Shown in pieces: positions 53,901 through 64,000 of a stretch of 64,000 nucleotides of DNA. Every line of letters begins with the position of its first letter. Position 1 is the first letter of the stretch. The position numbers and the translations under genes are program-made. Source of the stretch: Streptomyces durmitorensis. Its GTDB lineage: Bacteria; Actinomycetota; Actinomycetes; Streptomycetales; Streptomycetaceae. The notes under the pieces were generated by a model that was not told the DNA's origin, did no database searches, and saw nothing but the letters and a program-made list of their open reading frames with translations. The stretch spans positions 8,680,001 to 8,744,000 of the forward strand of contig NZ_CP097289.1 in the NCBI RefSeq assembly GCF_023498005.1, read 5' to 3'.

Positions 53901-55541
53901 GGCCTGGAGCGGGTCGGCGTCGAGGACAGCTTCTTCGAGCTGGGCGGCGACTCGATCATGTCGATGCAGCTGGCCGCACGCGCCCGCCGCGCGAACCTGC
54001 TCTTCAAGGCGCAGGACGTCTTCGAGCACGAGACACCCGCCGGGCTCGCGGCCGTGGGCCGCGTCCCGGACGAGGCGTCGGTGCCGCCTGACGTGAGTGT
54101 GGGTGATGTGCCCTGGACGCCCGTGATGCGGGAGTTGGGCGAGCGCGCCATGGGCCCGAAGTTCGCCCAGTGGACGATCGTCGGTGCTCCATCCGGGCTT
54201 GAACGGCATGTCCTGGTGGGCGCGTTGAGCGCGGTCGTGGACACCCATGACGTACTCCGCTCCATGGTGTCCGTGGGGGAGACGGGGCCTCGGCTGCTCG
54301 TCCGCGAGCAGGGCTCGGTGGATGCCGGGACCCTGGTCACCCGTGTGAACGCGACCTACGCGGTGGCGGGCACCCTCGACGCCATCGCGGACGAGGCGGC
54401 ACAGGAGGCGGCGGAGCGCCTCGATCCATCGGCCGGTGTGATGCTGCAGGTGGCGTGGGTGGACGCAGGGCCGGGGCGGGTCGGGCGACTGGCCTTCGTG
54501 GTGCATCACTTGGCGGTCGACGGGGTCTCGTGGCGCATTCTGGTACCGGATCTGAAGGCGGCGTGCGAGGCGGTGGCGGCCGGGCGTGAGCCGAGGCTCG
54601 ACCCGGTGGGCACGTCCTTCAGGCAGTGGTCTCGGCTGCTGGTCGAGCAGGCCACCGGAGAGGCACGGGTCGCCGAACTCGCCGAGTGGACCGATCTGCT
54701 GGGTGAGGTCGAACCCCCGCTCGGGCAGCGGGAGTTGGATCCAGGCCGCGACACCGCGGCCACCCTGCGCCGCCGTTCGTGGACCGTGCCGACCCAGCAG
54801 GCCGAGACGCTGACGAGCCGGACGCCGACCGTCTTCCACTGCGGTGTGCACGAGGTGCTCCTGTCCGGCCTGGCGGGAGCGATCGCCCACTGGCGGCAGG
54901 AGGCGGCCCCCGGCGTCTTGTTGGACGTGGAGGGACACGGCCGGGTGCCGGCCGAAGGCGTGGATCTGTCGCGCACGGTGGGCTGGTTCACCGACGTCCA
55001 TCCGGTCCGCCTCGACCTCGGGGCGGTAGACGTGAGCGAGGTGGTGGCCGGTGGTCCGGCGGCCGGGGCACTGCTGAAGACGGTCAAGGAGCAGGCGCGG
55101 GCGATACCGGGCGACGGCCTTGGCTTCGGTCTCCTACGTCATCTCAACCCCGCCACCGCACCGACCCTGGCGGCCCTGCCGCGCCCGCAGATCGGCTTCA
55201 ACTACCTGGGCCGCTTCACCGCCGACGCGTCGAGCGCCACGATCGGCGGCTCGCTCGACCCGGCCATGCCCGCCACGCACACGATCGAGGCGGGCGCGGT
55301 CATCGTCGAGACGGCCGCGGGACCCAGGCTGACCCTCACGCTGAGCTGGGCCGCCGCACTCCTGGACGAGGCGGCGACCGAACGCCTCGGCCTGCTCTGG
55401 CTCGACCTGCTCGCCGGTCTGGCGGCCCACACCGCCGATCCCGCCGCGGGCGGACACACGTCCTCCGACTTCCCGCTCCTGGACCTCGCGCAGGACGAGG
55501 TGGACGAGCTCGAATCCGGTTTCGCCGACGACATCCCCTAG
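50916..55541 (+). CDS. NRPS, module 3 (C-A-T-E)
   Basis: 1541 residues, one module. [15 protein letters not shown] near 29, HHILMDGWS near 164. [15 protein letters not shown] near 625, selectivity D-V-Y-H-L-G-L-L-C-K (Hpg type). [11 protein letters not shown] near 1007. [14 protein letters not shown] near 1197, FNYLGRF near 1428. A single-module protein at this position is the hallmark of teicoplanin/complestatin-type assembly lines, where module 3 keeps an E domain although residue 3 of the product is L. By motif this E domain looks intact. The GTG start overlaps the preceding stop; AAGGAGGG lies upstream. Confidence 0.92.
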   Translation: MKTPTPATGHASAAHRPAPHAKGSALAEVWPLSPLQEGLLFHADFNGQGPDVYTVQNILAVEGPLDAARFRTSWEALLTRHAALRASFQRRRTGEAVQLITREVVLPWSEADVSDLTEAEAAAETERLAARERADRIDPAAAPLMRLLLIRTGERRHRLVMTSHHILMDGWSAPLLLDELAEIYAAGGDASALTPATSYRDYLAWLSRQDKEAARAAWKAELAGAEEPTQAVAGPANPAHGDTPPKKRSCHLTQETTEALAALARANGLTVNTVVQGAWALLLARLAGRTDVVFGATVAGRPPELPGADSMIGLFINTLPVRVRLDGSQPLLDMLRELQDRQSALLAHQHLGLSEIQQLAGPGAGFDTLLVYENYPRPPGRATAPDALSLTTVESRQATHYPLSIGIAPGERLRVDVTYRPDLVDEAVGEALAGLLTRVLERMVADPSVAVGRVGVARELLTPVAVAAPAREPVPELIAKRVAASPDAVAVQGERAESYRELWDKAGRWAAHLASHGVRRGDRVAVLMERTPGLVAVLLGVWRAGAAYVPVDVSSPVERVAFVLRDAAPTAVVCTSQSRPVVPEGFAGRLLRADDPQVQEAQATAAGREFRELDTPVAAHDVAYVMYTSGSTGVPKGVAVPHGSVAALVGERDWGVERADAVLMHAPHAFDVSLYEMWVPLAAGGRVVMAGPGVVDAQQVREHVKAGVSAVHLTAGSFRVLAEESPECLAGLREVLTGGDVVPAASVARVRQACPEVTVRHLYGPTETTLCATWHVLEPGDEVDSVLPIGRPLPHRTAFVLDAFLKPLPPGVTGELYVAGAGLARGYWNSPGPTADRFVACPYAPGERMYRTGDLVRETEDGELLFVGRADSQVKVRGFRVELGEVEAALAAHPAVAQAVVVAREDGPGERRLVGYVVPDGLAVDPLLVRDDVARELPEYMVPGVVLALDALPVTRNGKVDRAALPAPDFAERVCGRAPRTEAEETLCLLFAEVLGLERVGVEDSFFELGGDSIMSMQLAARARRANLLFKAQDVFEHETPAGLAAVGRVPDEASVPPDVSVGDVPWTPVMRELGERAMGPKFAQWTIVGAPSGLERHVLVGALSAVVDTHDVLRSMVSVGETGPRLLVREQGSVDAGTLVTRVNATYAVAGTLDAIADEAAQEAAERLDPSAGVMLQVAWVDAGPGRVGRLAFVVHHLAVDGVSWRILVPDLKAACEAVAAGREPRLDPVGTSFRQWSRLLVEQATGEARVAELAEWTDLLGEVEPPLGQRELDPGRDTAATLRRRSWTVPTQQAETLTSRTPTVFHCGVHEVLLSGLAGAIAHWRQEAAPGVLLDVEGHGRVPAEGVDLSRTVGWFTDVHPVRLDLGAVDVSEVVAGGPAAGALLKTVKEQARAIPGDGLGFGLLRHLNPATAPTLAALPRPQIGFNYLGRFTADASSATIGGSLDPAMPATHTIEAGAVIVETAAGPRLTLTLSWAAALLDEAATERLGLLWLDLLAGLAAHTADPAAGGHTSSDFPLLDLAQDEVDELESGFADDIP
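53391..53587 (+). repeat. Near-identical A-domain tract, copy in module 3
   Basis: Counterpart of 45343-45539 (197 bp, 3 mismatches). Other parts of the same A domain are instead closest to module 5 (around 52784-52880 and 62086-62182), so module 3 looks like a mosaic. Confidence 0.85.
55026..55213 (+). repeat. Near-identical E-domain tract, copy in module 3
   Basis: 188 bp at the end of the module 3 epimerase, matching 59700-59887 of module 4 with 5 mismatches, nearly all synonymous. It ends at the FNYLGR motif. Confidence 0.85.
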
Positions 55542-55628
55542 CTCATGACCCGTAGCCGTCCTGAGTCCTGAGCCGTCCTGCCCTGGTCCTGAATCAGCTC
55601 GAAGCAACTCGCTCTGAGGAGAGAAGCG

Positions 55629-58600
55629 ATGACCCGAACCCTGGTCGAGGACGTGTGGCCGCTGTCGCCACTGCAGGAAGGGCTGCTCTTCCACGCCGCC
55701 TTCGACAGTGAGGGTCCCGACGTCTACCAAGGGCAGCGGCTGCTCGAACTGACCGGCCCACTGGACGCGGACCGGCTGCGGGCGTCGTGGCAGGCGCTCC
55801 TGGCCCGGCACGCGGCGCTGCGGGCGAGCTTCCGCAGGCGCAAGTCGGGCGAGGCGGTGCAGGTCATCGCGCGGGACGTGGAGCTGCCGTGGCGTGCGGC
55901 CGATCTCTCCGGGCTCGCGGAAGCGGACGCGCGGGCCGAGGCCGACCGGCTCGCGGCCCGGGAGCGGGCCGAGCGCTTCGACCTCGCGACCGCGCCGCTG
56001 CTGCGGCTCCTGCTGGTCCGGATCGATGCCGAGCGGCACCGCCTGGTGGTCACCAGCCATCACGTCCTGATGGACGGCTGGTCCATGCCGGTGCTGCTCG
56101 ACGAACTCTCGGCGACCTATGCGGCGGGCGGCGCCACCGCCGGGCTCCCGCCGGTGACGTCGTACCGCGCGTACCTGGCCTGGCTCGGCCGCCAGGACAA
56201 GGACGCGGCACGGGCCGCCTGGCAGGCGGAACTGGCGGGGGCGGACGAGCCGACCCTGGTGGCGCCCGCTGACGCGGGCCGCTCGCCCATGCCCCCGGAA
56301 AGCCTGATCAACGAGATTCCCGAGGAGCTGACCGAAGGCCTGGTGCGGTTCGCCCGTGGCCGGGGGCTGACGGTCAACACGGTGGTACAGGGCGCCTGGG
56401 CGCTGGTCCTCGCGCGGCTCGCCGGGCGTACGGACGTGGTGTTCGGTGCCACCGTGGCGGGACGGCCCATGGAGCTGCCGGGCGTGGAGTCGATGGTCGG
56501 CCTGTTCATCAACACACTGCCGGTGCGCGTGCGGCTCGACGCCGAGCAGCCGGTGGCGCGCATGCTGACCGAACTCCAGGAGCGCCAATCCTCCCTGATG
56601 GCCCATCAGCACCTGGGGCTCCCCGAGGTGCAGGGGCTCGCCGACTCCGGCGGCGCCGTCTTCGACACGCTCGTGGTGTACGAGAACTATCCGAGCCCGC
56701 CCGCCGCACCCCCGTCGCAGGACACCTTCACCGTGCGTGTCGCCGCCGGTCAGGAGACCGCGCACTATCCGTTCACGCTCGTGGTGGCGCCCGTCGGCGA
56801 TCGCATGCTCTGCAAGCTCGACTACCGGCCCGACCTGTTCGACCGCGAGAGCGCCGAGTCGGTGTTTGCGTGCTTGGTGCGGGTCATCGAGCAACTGGTG
56901 GCGGACCCTTCGGTTCTCGTGGGACGGGTCGGGGTGCTCGCGGCGCCCGAGCGCGGCCTGGTCGTGGAGGGATGGGGCGGCACGGCGGGCGAGGCGCCGG
57001 GCGGTCTGGTGCCTGAGCTGATCGCCGGGCGCGTGGAGGTGTCGCCGGACGCGGTGGCCGTCGAGGGCGAACGGACGCTGACGTACGGGGAGTTGTGGAC
57101 GGAGTCCGGCCGCTGGGCGCGGCACTTGGCGGACATCGGGGTGCGGCGCGGTGACCGCGTCGCCGTCGTGATGGAGCGGTCGGCGGGCCTGCTGCCGCTG
57201 CTGCTCGGAGTGTGGCGGGCGGGCGCCGCCTATGTGCCGGTCGACGCGGGCTCTCCGCCGGCCCGCGTGGGCTTCGTCCTCGCGGACGCGGCCCCCGTCG
57301 TCGTGCTGTGCACGGAGAAGACGCGGGCCGCAGTGCCGGAAGGTGCCGAGCCGCTCGTGATCGACGACCCGCGCGTGCGCGGGGCCGTGCGCGCCGCACG
57401 CAGCGCCGACGATTCTCCTGTGCTCGTGGGCGCGGACGACGTGGCCTACGTGATGTACACCTCGGGCTCCACCGGCACCCCGAAGGGCGTGGCGGTGTCG
57501 CACGGCAGTGTCGTGGCGCTCGTGGGGGAGCGGGGCTGGTCGGTCGGCCCGGACGACGCGGTGCTCATGCACGCCCCGCACGCCTTCGACGTATCTCTGT
57601 ACGAGATGTGGGTGCCGCTGGCCGCCGGTGGCCGGGTGGTCGTCGCCGGGCCGGGAGCGGTGGACGCCGAGCAGGTGCGGGAGCACGTGGCCCGCGGGGT
57701 CACCTCGGTGCATCTGACCGCCGGTTCGTTCCGGGTCCTCGCAGGGGAGTCGCCCGAGTGCTTCGCCGGACTGCGCGAGGTCCTCACGGGCGGTGACGTG
57801 GTCCCGGTCGGCGCGGTGGCGCGGGTGCGCGAGGCCTGCCCCGACGTGGTCGTACGCCACCTGTACGGGCCGACCGAAGTGACCCTGTGCGCGACCTGGC
57901 GGGTCTGGGGGCCGCGTGACGCGGTCGGGTCGGTGCTGCCCATCGGGCGCCCCCTGGGCAATCGGCGGGTGTTCGTCCTGGACGCGTTCCTCCAGCCGGT
58001 GCCGTCGGGCGTGACCGGGGAGCTGTATGTGGCGGGCGACGGCCTGGCGCAGGGGTACTGGGGCCGGGCGGAGCTGACGGCGGAACGCTTCGTGGCCTGC
58101 CCGTTCGTGCCCGGCGGGCGCATGTACCGCACCGGGGACCTGGTGCGCTGGTCCGACACCGGGGAGCTGCTCTTCGTCGGCCGCGCCGACGCGCAGGTCA
58201 AGGTGCGCGGCTTCCGGGTGGAGCTCGGCGAGGTGGAGTCGGCGCTCGCCGCGCATCCGGCGGTGGCGCAGGCGGTCGTGGTCGCCCGCGAGGACGGTCC
58301 GGGCGAACGCCGCCTGGTCGGCTACGTCGTCCCCGAGACCCCGGAGGGCTTCGACCCCGCGCTGGTCCGCGCGTACGCGGCCAGGACGCTGCCCGACTAC
58401 ATGGTCCCGGCCGTCGTACTTCCCCTGAACGAACTGCCCGTCACCCGCAACGGCAAGGTCGACCACAAGGCCCTGCCCGCACCGGACTTCGCGGCGAGGG
58501 CGACTGAGCGGGCGCCGCGCACGGAGACCGAGTCGGCCCTGTGCGGCCTGTTCGCCCAGGTGCTCGGCCTGGAGCGGGTCGGCGTCGAGGACAGCTTCTT

Positions 58601-61600
58601 CGAGCTCGGCGGCGACTCGATCATGTCGATGCAACTGGTCGCGCGAGCGCGCCGTGCCGGACTGGTGCTGACGCCCCGGCAGGTCTTCGACGAGAAGACC
58701 CCGGAGCGGCTCGCCCGCGTCGCGGAGGCGGCCGACGGCACACGTGGTGCGGGCACGGACCGGGACGCGGGTGTGGGCGATGTGCCCTGGACCCCCGTGA
58801 TGCGGGAGCTGGGCGAAGGCGCTCTGCGCGGCACGTTCGCGCAGTGGATGATCGTCGGCGCACCGGCGGGGCTGGGCCGGGATGCGCTGGTGGGCGGTGT
58901 GGGCGCGGTTCTCGACGCGCACGACATGCTGCGGGCGCGTGTGGTGGCCGGCACCGAAGGGCCCAAGTTGTCGGTCGGGCCGCGGGGTTCGGTGGCTGCC
59001 GATGGCCTGGTCGTCCGTGTCGGTGCCGAGGACGCGTCGGCCGACTCGCTGGATGGCATGGCGGCGACGGCGGCACGGGAGGGGGCGGACCGGCTTGACC
59101 CCGCAGCGGGCGTGATGGTCCAGGCTGTGTGGGTGGACGCCGGGCCGGGGCGGGTGGGGCGACTGGCCCTCGTGGTGCATCACCTGGTCGTGGACGGAGT
59201 CTCGTGGCGGGTCCTGCTGCCGGACCTGCGGGATGCCTGCGAGGCGATCGCGGCCGGTCGGGAGCCGCGGCTCGACCCGGTGGCGACACCGTTCAAGAAG
59301 TGGGCCGAGGCCCTGGTCGAGGAGGCGAGCGGCGAGCGCCGTACGGCCGAACTCACGCGGTGGAGCGAGCTGCTCGGACAGAAGGAACCGCTGTTCGGGC
59401 AAAGGGAGTTGGCGCCAGAACTGGACACCGCCGCGACCATGCGCCGCCGGTCATGGACGGTGACGGCGGAGGACGCCGCCACCTTGGTGGGCAGTACGCC
59501 GACGGCCTTTCACTGCGGTGTGCACGAGGTGCTCCTCGCGTCCCTGGCCGGAGCGGTCGCCCACTGGCGGCGGGAGGGCACCCCAGGGGTGCTGGTGGAC
59601 GTGGAGGGCCACGGCCGTCAGCAAATCTCGGGCGCGGACCTGTCCCGCACGGTCGGCTGGTTCACCAGCGTCCACCCCGTCAGGCTGGATGTCGGCGCCG
59701 TAGACGTGAACGAGGTGGTGGCCGGTGGACCGGCGGCCGGAGCACTGCTGAAGACGGTCAAGGAGCAGGCGCGGGCGATACCGGGCGACGGCCTTGGCTT
59801 CGGTCTTCTACGTCATCTCAATCCCGCCACCGCACCGACCCTGGCGGCCCTGCCGCGCCCGCAGATCGGCTTCAACTACCTGGGCCGGTTCGCGGCGGAC
59901 GCGGCCCAGGGCGTGGCGACCCCCTGGCAGCTGTCAGGGAGCGAGGCGATCGGCGGCTCGATCGACCCGGACACACCGGCTCTGCACACCCTCGAAGCGA
60001 GCGCCGCCGTGCAGGACACCCCACAAGGGCCTGAGCTGACCCTCACCTTGAGCTGGCCCTCCGGGCTTCTCGACGACGCCGAGGCGGCAGGGATCGGCCG
60101 TGCCTGGGAGCAGGTGCTCGGCGGTCTGGCCGCTCACAGCACCGACCCCGCCGCAGGCGGACACACACCGTCCGACTTCCCTCTCCTCGACCTCACCCAG
60201 CAGACCGTCACGGAACTGGAGTCATCCGGGCCGGAGTTGGCGGACGTATGGCCGCTTTCGCCGTTGCAGGAAGGGATGCTGTTCCACGCCACGTTCGACG
60301 AGGAAGGGCCGGACGTCTACCAGAGCCAGCGCCTGATGGCGCTGGACGGGCCGCTCGACGTGGACAGGCTGCGTGCCGCATGGGAGGCGCTCATCGCCCG
60401 GCACGCGGCGCTGCGGGCGAGCTTCCACCGGCCCGAGTCGGGCGAGGCGGTACAGGTCGTCGCACGGCAGGTGGAACTCCCTTGGCGCGAGGCCGACTTG
60501 GCGGACCTGGCTGAAGCCGACGCGCAGGCCGAGGCCGAGCGACTGGCCGAGCACGAGATGGCGGAGCGCTTCGACCTGACGCGGGCGCCCCTGCTGCGCC
60601 TGCTGCTCGTCCGCTTCGGCGAGAACCGCCACTGCCTCGCCGTCACCAGCCACCACATCCTGGTGGACGGCTGGTCCATGCCGGTCATCCTCAACGAGGT
60701 GTCCGCGCTGTACGCGGCGAGCGGTGAGGGGGTGCGTGGTGACGCGGCGAGTGGTGAGGGGGTGCACGGCCACGCGGCGCACCTGAAGCCGACCGCCTCC
60801 TATCGCGACTACCTGGCCTGGCTGGAGCGGCAGGACAAGGAGGCCGCACGGGCCGCCTGGCAGACGGAACTGACCGGCGCCGACGAACCGACGCTGGTGG
60901 CTCCGGCGGATCCGGGCCGGCCGCCGGTGATGCCGGAAGTCAGCTCGGCGGAACTCTCCCGGGAGACGACCCGGGCGCTGACCGAACTGGCCCGCACCCA
61001 CGGCCTGACGGTGAACACGGTGGTGCAGGGCGCCTGGGCGCTGGTCCTCGCGCGGCTCGCCGGGCGCACGGATGTCGTGTTCGGCGGCACCGTGGCCGGG
61101 CGGCCCCCTGAGCTGCCCGACGCGGAGTCGATGATCGGCCTCTTCATCAACACGCTGCCCGTGCGCGTGCGGCTGGATCCAGGACAGCCGGTCCTGAAGA
61201 TGCTCGCCGAACTCCAGGAACACCAGTCGGCTCTCATCGCCCACCAGCACCTGGGCCTGTCGGAGATCCAGCAACTCGCCGGTCCTGGCGCGGCCTTCGA
61301 CACCATGCTGATGTTCGAGAACTACCCCCGTGACTCGTCCACCCTGCCCGGACCGGCGGACGGCGAGGTCACGATCACGCAGCTGAACACCCTGGCGGGG
61401 ACGCACTATCCGCTGGCCGTGGGAGTCATCCCCGCCGACCAGCTGCGGGTCCTTGTGACGTACCGGCCCGATCTCATCGAGCGGAAGAGTTCCCTCAGGA
61501 CGGCACGTCAGGTCGTACGAGTCCTTGAGCGACTGGTGGCGGACCCCTCGGTGTCGGTGGCCTGGGTGGACGCGCTCGACCCCGTGGACCGCGCAGCGGT

Positions 61601-64000
61601 CGTGGAGGAGTGGAACGCCACAGACGCGCGGGCCCCTGGCGGGACCGTGCCTGAACTGATCGCTGGATGGGCGGAGTCAGTGCCGGACGCGGTGGCAGTC
61701 GAGGGTGAACGGGCGCTGTCGTACGGGGAGTTGTGGGCGGAGTCGGGCCGCTGGGCCCAGTACCTGGCGGCGGTGGGCGTGGGGCGAGGTGCTCGTGTCG
61801 CGGTGGTGATGGAGCGGTCGACGGACCTGGTGGCGTTGCTCCTGGGGATCTGGCGGGCGGGTGCCGCCTATGTGCCGGTGGATGTGGGCTGGCCGCAGGA
61901 GCGGGTCGCGTTCGTCGTGGCGGACGCGGCTCCGGCGGCGGTGGTGTGCACATCGGAGAGCCGAAGTGCGGTGCCGGACGGAGCTGCCGCTCACGTCGTG
62001 GTCCTTGACGACCCGCGGACGCGGGCGGCGCTGGAGGCATGCGGGACCGACCGGCCGGTCGTTGCGGTGGCGGTGCATGATGTGGCGTACGTGATGTACA
62101 CGTCGGGTTCGACGGGTGTGCCCAAGGGTGTGGCGGTGCCGCACGGAAGTGTCGCGGCGCTGGTGGGGGAGCGGGACTGGGGCGTCGGCCCGGCGGACGC
62201 GGTCCTGATGCACGCCCCGCACGCCTTCGACGTGTCGCTGTACGAGATGTGGGTGCCGCTGGCCGCCGGTGGCCGCGTGGTCATCGCCGAAAGCGGCCTG
62301 GTGGACGCCCAGGGAATGCGTGAGCACGTGCAGCGCGGCGTGACGTCCGTCCATGCCACGGCCGGTCAGTTCCGGGCCCTGACGGAGGAGACACCCGAGT
62401 GCTTCTCCGGGTTGCGTGAGGTGCTGACCGGCGGGGACGTCGTCCCGGCGGGGTCGGTCGCCCGGCTGCGGGAGGCCTGCCCGGACGTCACCGTGCGCCA
62501 CATGTACGGGCCGACCGAGGTGACCCTGTGTGCGACCTGGCACGTACTGAACCCGGGTGAGGGGATGGGTTCCGTGCTGCCGATCGGGCGTCCGTTGCCG
62601 CACCGGCAGGCTTTCGTCCTGGACGCGTTCCTCAAGCCCTTGCCACCGGGCGTGACCGGCGAACTGTACGTCGCGGGCGCGGGGTTGGCGCAGGGCTACT
62701 GGAACAGCCCCGGCGCGACGGCGGACCGATTCGTGGCCTGCCCATACGCACCCGGCGAGCGGATGTACCGTACCGGCGACCTGGTGCGCTGGACCGAGGA
62801 CGGGGAGCTGCTCTTCGTCGGCCGTGCGGACGCCCAGGTCAAGATCCGTGGCTTCCGCGTCGAGCTGGGCGAGGTGGAGGCCGCCCTGGCCGCCCACCCC
62901 TCCGTGGCTCAAGCGGTCGTCGTCGCCCGCGAGGACCGGGAGGCGGAACGCCGTCTCGTCGGCTATGTGGTCCCGGACGGTACGCCGCCCGACCCAGAGC
63001 TGATCCGCGCCTACGTGGCCAGGACCCTGCCCGACTACATGGTCCCCACCGCCGTACTCACCCTGGACACCCTCCCGGTGACCCGCAATGGCAAGGTCGA
63101 CCGCGACGCGCTGCCCGCCCCCGACTTCGCGGGGAGGGCCACCGAGCGGGCGCCGCGCACGGCGGCCGAGGCGGTCCTGTGCGCGCTGATCGCCGAGTTG
63201 CTGGGCCTGGAACGTGTCGGGCCCGACGACAGCTTCTTCGAGCTGGGCGGCGACTCGATCATGTCGATGCAGTTGGTCGCCCGTGCCCGCCGCGCGAACC
63301 TGCTCCTCAAGGCGCAGGACGTCTTCGAGCACGAGACACCCGCGGGCCTCGCGGCCGTGGCCCGGCACGTGGGCGCGGAGACGGGCACGGCGGAATCGGG
63401 CATCGGTGAAGTGCCCCCGACGCCCGTGATGCGGGCGCTCGGCGAGCGAGGCCTGCGCGGCAGGTTTGCCCAGTGGACGATCGTCGGCGCCCCGGCAGAT
63501 CTCGGCCGGGACGTGCTGGTGGGCGGTGTGGCCGCCGTTCTCGACGCGCACGACATGCTGCGGGCTCGCGCCACGACCGGAGAGGGCGCAGGGGACGGGC
63601 TCAAGCTGTCCGTGGGGCAGCGCGGTTCGGTCGATGCGGCGGCCTTGGTCACGCGCGTCGACGCGACGCATGCGCCGGCCGACTCGCTTGACGCCCTGGC
63701 GGACGAGGCGGCCCGGGAGGCCACCGAGCGTCTGAATCCCTCGGCGGGTGTGGTGCTCCAGGCCGTGTGGGTGGATGCCGGGCCGGAGCGGACCGGCCGA
63801 GTGGCTCTCGTCGTCCATCACTTGGTGGTCGACGGGCTGTCGTGGCGCATCCTCGTCCCGGATCTGCGGGCCGCCTGCGAGGCGTTGGCCGCCGGGCGAG
63901 AGCCGGAGCTGGACCCCGTGGGCACGTCGTTCAAGCAGTGGACGGACACCTTGGTGCAGCAGGCCACCAGCGGCAGCAGGACCGCCGAGCTCCCGGCCTG
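55629..64000 (+). CDS. NRPS, modules 4-5 and onward (C-A-T-E-C-A-T-E...), 3' end cut by the window edge
   Basis: The frame stays open from the ATG at 55629 (GAGGAGAGAAG upstream) to the last base, 2790 residues. Module 4: C ([14 protein letters not shown] near 10, HHVLMDG near 144), A (near 607, code D-V-Y-H-L-G-L-L-C-K), T (near 990), E ([12 protein letters not shown] near 1184, FNYLGRF near 1415). Module 5: C (near 1540, HHILVDG near 1675), A (near 2155, code D-V-Y-H-L-G-M-L-C-K, with VHATAGQFR in place of VHLTAGSFR), T (near 2536), E from about 2597 ([12 protein letters not shown] near 2730), unfinished. E domains in modules 4 and 5 are as in glycopeptide synthetases, where this protein also holds module 6. 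It starts 87 bp after the previous gene. Confidence 0.93.
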   Translation, partial: MTRTLVEDVWPLSPLQEGLLFHAAFDSEGPDVYQGQRLLELTGPLDADRLRASWQALLARHAALRASFRRRKSGEAVQVIARDVELPWRAADLSGLAEADARAEADRLAARERAERFDLATAPLLRLLLVRIDAERHRLVVTSHHVLMDGWSMPVLLDELSATYAAGGATAGLPPVTSYRAYLAWLGRQDKDAARAAWQAELAGADEPTLVAPADAGRSPMPPESLINEIPEELTEGLVRFARGRGLTVNTVVQGAWALVLARLAGRTDVVFGATVAGRPMELPGVESMVGLFINTLPVRVRLDAEQPVARMLTELQERQSSLMAHQHLGLPEVQGLADSGGAVFDTLVVYENYPSPPAAPPSQDTFTVRVAAGQETAHYPFTLVVAPVGDRMLCKLDYRPDLFDRESAESVFACLVRVIEQLVADPSVLVGRVGVLAAPERGLVVEGWGGTAGEAPGGLVPELIAGRVEVSPDAVAVEGERTLTYGELWTESGRWARHLADIGVRRGDRVAVVMERSAGLLPLLLGVWRAGAAYVPVDAGSPPARVGFVLADAAPVVVLCTEKTRAAVPEGAEPLVIDDPRVRGAVRAARSADDSPVLVGADDVAYVMYTSGSTGTPKGVAVSHGSVVALVGERGWSVGPDDAVLMHAPHAFDVSLYEMWVPLAAGGRVVVAGPGAVDAEQVREHVARGVTSVHLTAGSFRVLAGESPECFAGLREVLTGGDVVPVGAVARVREACPDVVVRHLYGPTEVTLCATWRVWGPRDAVGSVLPIGRPLGNRRVFVLDAFLQPVPSGVTGELYVAGDGLAQGYWGRAELTAERFVACPFVPGGRMYRTGDLVRWSDTGELLFVGRADAQVKVRGFRVELGEVESALAAHPAVAQAVVVAREDGPGERRLVGYVVPETPEGFDPALVRAYAARTLPDYMVPAVVLPLNELPVTRNGKVDHKALPAPDFAARATERAPRTETESALCGLFAQVLGLERVGVEDSFFELGGDSIMSMQLVARARRAGLVLTPRQVFDEKTPERLARVAEAADGTRGAGTDRDAGVGDVPWTPVMRELGEGALRGTFAQWMIVGAPAGLGRDALVGGVGAVLDAHDMLRARVVAGTEGPKLSVGPRGSVAADGLVVRVGAEDASADSLDGMAATAAREGADRLDPAAGVMVQAVWVDAGPGRVGRLALVVHHLVVDGVSWRVLLPDLRDACEAIAAGREPRLDPVATPFKKWAEALVEEASGERRTAELTRWSELLGQKEPLFGQRELAPELDTAATMRRRSWTVTAEDAATLVGSTPTAFHCGVHEVLLASLAGAVAHWRREGTPGVLVDVEGHGRQQISGADLSRTVGWFTSVHPVRLDVGAVDVNEVVAGGPAAGALLKTVKEQARAIPGDGLGFGLLRHLNPATAPTLAALPRPQIGFNYLGRFAADAAQGVATPWQLSGSEAIGGSIDPDTPALHTLEASAAVQDTPQGPELTLTLSWPSGLLDDAEAAGIGRAWEQVLGGLAAHSTDPAAGGHTPSDFPLLDLTQQTVTELESSGPELADVWPLSPLQEGMLFHATFDEEGPDVYQSQRLMALDGPLDVDRLRAAWEALIARHAALRASFHRPESGEAVQVVARQVELPWREADLADLAEADAQAEAERLAEHEMAERFDLTRAPLLRLLLVRFGENRHCLAVTSHHILVDGWSMPVILNEVSALYAASGEGVRGDAASGEGVHGHAAHLKPTASYRDYLAWLERQDKEAARAAWQTELTGADEPTLVAPADPGRPPVMPEVSSAELSRETTRALTELARTHGLTVNTVVQGAWALVLARLAGRTDVVFGGTVAGRPPELPDAESMIGLFINTLPVRVRLDPGQPVLKMLAELQEHQSALIAHQHLGLSEIQQLAGPGAAFDTMLMFENYPRDSSTLPGPADGEVTITQLNTLAGTHYPLAVGVIPADQLRVLVTYRPDLIERKSSLRTARQVVRVLERLVADPSVSVAWVDALDPVDRAAVVEEWNATDARAPGGTVPELIAGWAESVPDAVAVEGERALSYGELWAESGRWAQYLAAVGVGRGARVAVVMERSTDLVALLLGIWRAGAAYVPVDVGWPQERVAFVVADAAPAAVVCTSESRSAVPDGAAAHVVVLDDPRTRAALEACGTDRPVVAVAVHDVAYVMYTSGSTGVPKGVAVPHGSVAALVGERDWGVGPADAVLMHAPHAFDVSLYEMWVPLAAGGRVVIAESGLVDAQGMREHVQRGVTSVHATAGQFRALTEETPECFSGLREVLTGGDVVPAGSVARLREACPDVTVRHMYGPTEVTLCATWHVLNPGEGMGSVLPIGRPLPHRQAFVLDAFLKPLPPGVTGELYVAGAGLAQGYWNSPGATADRFVACPYAPGERMYRTGDLVRWTEDGELLFVGRADAQVKIRGFRVELGEVEAALAAHPSVAQAVVVAREDREAERRLVGYVVPDGTPPDPELIRAYVARTLPDYMVPTAVLTLDTLPVTRNGKVDRDALPAPDFAGRATERAPRTAAEAVLCALIAELLGLERVGPDDSFFELGGDSIMSMQLVARARRANLLLKAQDVFEHETPAGLAAVARHVGAETGTAESGIGEVPPTPVMRALGERGLRGRFAQWTIVGAPADLGRDVLVGGVAAVLDAHDMLRARATTGEGAGDGLKLSVGQRGSVDAAALVTRVDATHAPADSLDALADEAAREATERLNPSAGVVLQAVWVDAGPERTGRVALVVHHLVVDGLSWRILVPDLRAACEALAAGREPELDPVGTSFKQWTDTLVQQATSGSRTAELPA
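59700..59887 (+). repeat. Near-identical E-domain tract, copy in module 4
   Basis: Counterpart of 55026-55213 (188 bp, 5 mismatches). Confidence 0.85.

Noticed and set aside
55134..59402. Open frame of 1422 codons on the - strand opposite the NRPS genes
   Set aside because: Runs across the gap between two NRPS genes and through conserved NRPS domains on the other strand; the His/Arg/Pro-rich translation matches no family. Antisense shadow.
44284..64000. Nocardicin-type assembly line
   Set aside because: Nocardicin NRPS also start with Hpg, but their five modules are on two proteins with a different E placement; here a single-module protein and E domains in modules 2, 3, 4 and 5 fit glycopeptides better.
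44284..64000. Feglymycin-type linear Hpg/Dpg peptide
   Set aside because: Not fully excluded because the right end is missing, but the 2+1+(2 or more) split and regulator set are those of glycopeptide clusters; kept only as the refuting alternative.
1..64000. CRISPR arrays, tRNA or rRNA genes, insertion sequences, phage genes
   Set aside because: No regularly spaced repeats, cloverleaf-like segments with CCA-end features, rRNA-like tracts, transposase motifs or integrase genes were found on reading both strands; a tRNAscan/Infernal run would settle this.

Overview
The window is high-GC actinobacterial DNA and almost certainly comes from a Streptomyces. The evidence is strong G/C third-position bias, frequent GTG/TTG starts, 4-8 nt translational overlaps inside operons, TTGACN / TANNNT promoters, a Nur-type nickel box and rare TTA (bldA) codons confined to a pathway regulator. 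No rRNA, tRNA, CRISPR, IS element or prophage was seen.

Left part (1-10.4 kb): an L-rhamnose module. A Tat-secreted GH78 alpha-L-rhamnosidase and L-rhamnose isomerase (cut by the left edge) are transcribed leftwards. A rhamnose-type ABC importer (ATPase, two permeases, binding lipoprotein) and a LacI-family regulator run rightwards. The 302-bp divergent gap carries two promoters, each followed a few bases after its start by a LacI-type operator (TGAA...TTCA). The module probably cleaves rhamnosides outside the cell, imports rhamnose and isomerises it under one repressor.

10.4-18.6 kb: an S33 peptidase and a PIG-L deacetylase, then a fatty-acyl catabolic block. The crotonase has the dienoyl-CoA-isomerase aspartate. 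The divergent SDR has the Tyr/Ser/Lys layout of 2,4-dienoyl-CoA reductase. With an XRE-cupin regulator, a quinone oxidoreductase and two translationally coupled acyl-CoA dehydrogenases, this looks like an auxiliary route for unsaturated acyl chains.

18.6-23.9 kb: a five-gene nikABCDE-type ABC importer behind a Nur-like inverted repeat, most probably nickel uptake. 24-33.7 kb: mixed chromosomal genes: a GDPD-like protein, a small membrane protein, a large secreted protein, a phosphodiester glycosidase, DUF779, an RsbW-like ATPase, a TetR/FAD-monooxygenase pair with strong palindromic operators, an alpha/beta hydrolase divergent from an HxlR regulator, and a DUF574 methyltransferase.

34.2-64 kb (runs off the right edge): the left arm of an NRPS cluster. 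It starts with a LAL/LuxR regulator carrying two TTA codons, a two-component system, a type I-beta DAHP synthase and a StrR-like ParB-domain regulator. Then come an exporter-type ABC protein and three NRPS genes with domains A-T-C-A-T-E / C-A-T-E / C-A-T-E-C-A-T-E.... Four of five adenylation domains carry 4-hydroxyphenylglycine-type codes (D-V-F/Y-H-L-G-L/M-L-C). The 2 + 1 + (at least 2) module split, epimerase placement, aromatic precursor supply and StrR/LAL/two-component regulators together match glycopeptide-antibiotic clusters, closest in logic to the Hpg-rich, Trp-containing complestatin (type V) group. Modules 6-7, the X domain, P450s, halogenase, MbtH and Hpg-synthesis genes are not visible and would have to lie beyond the right edge.
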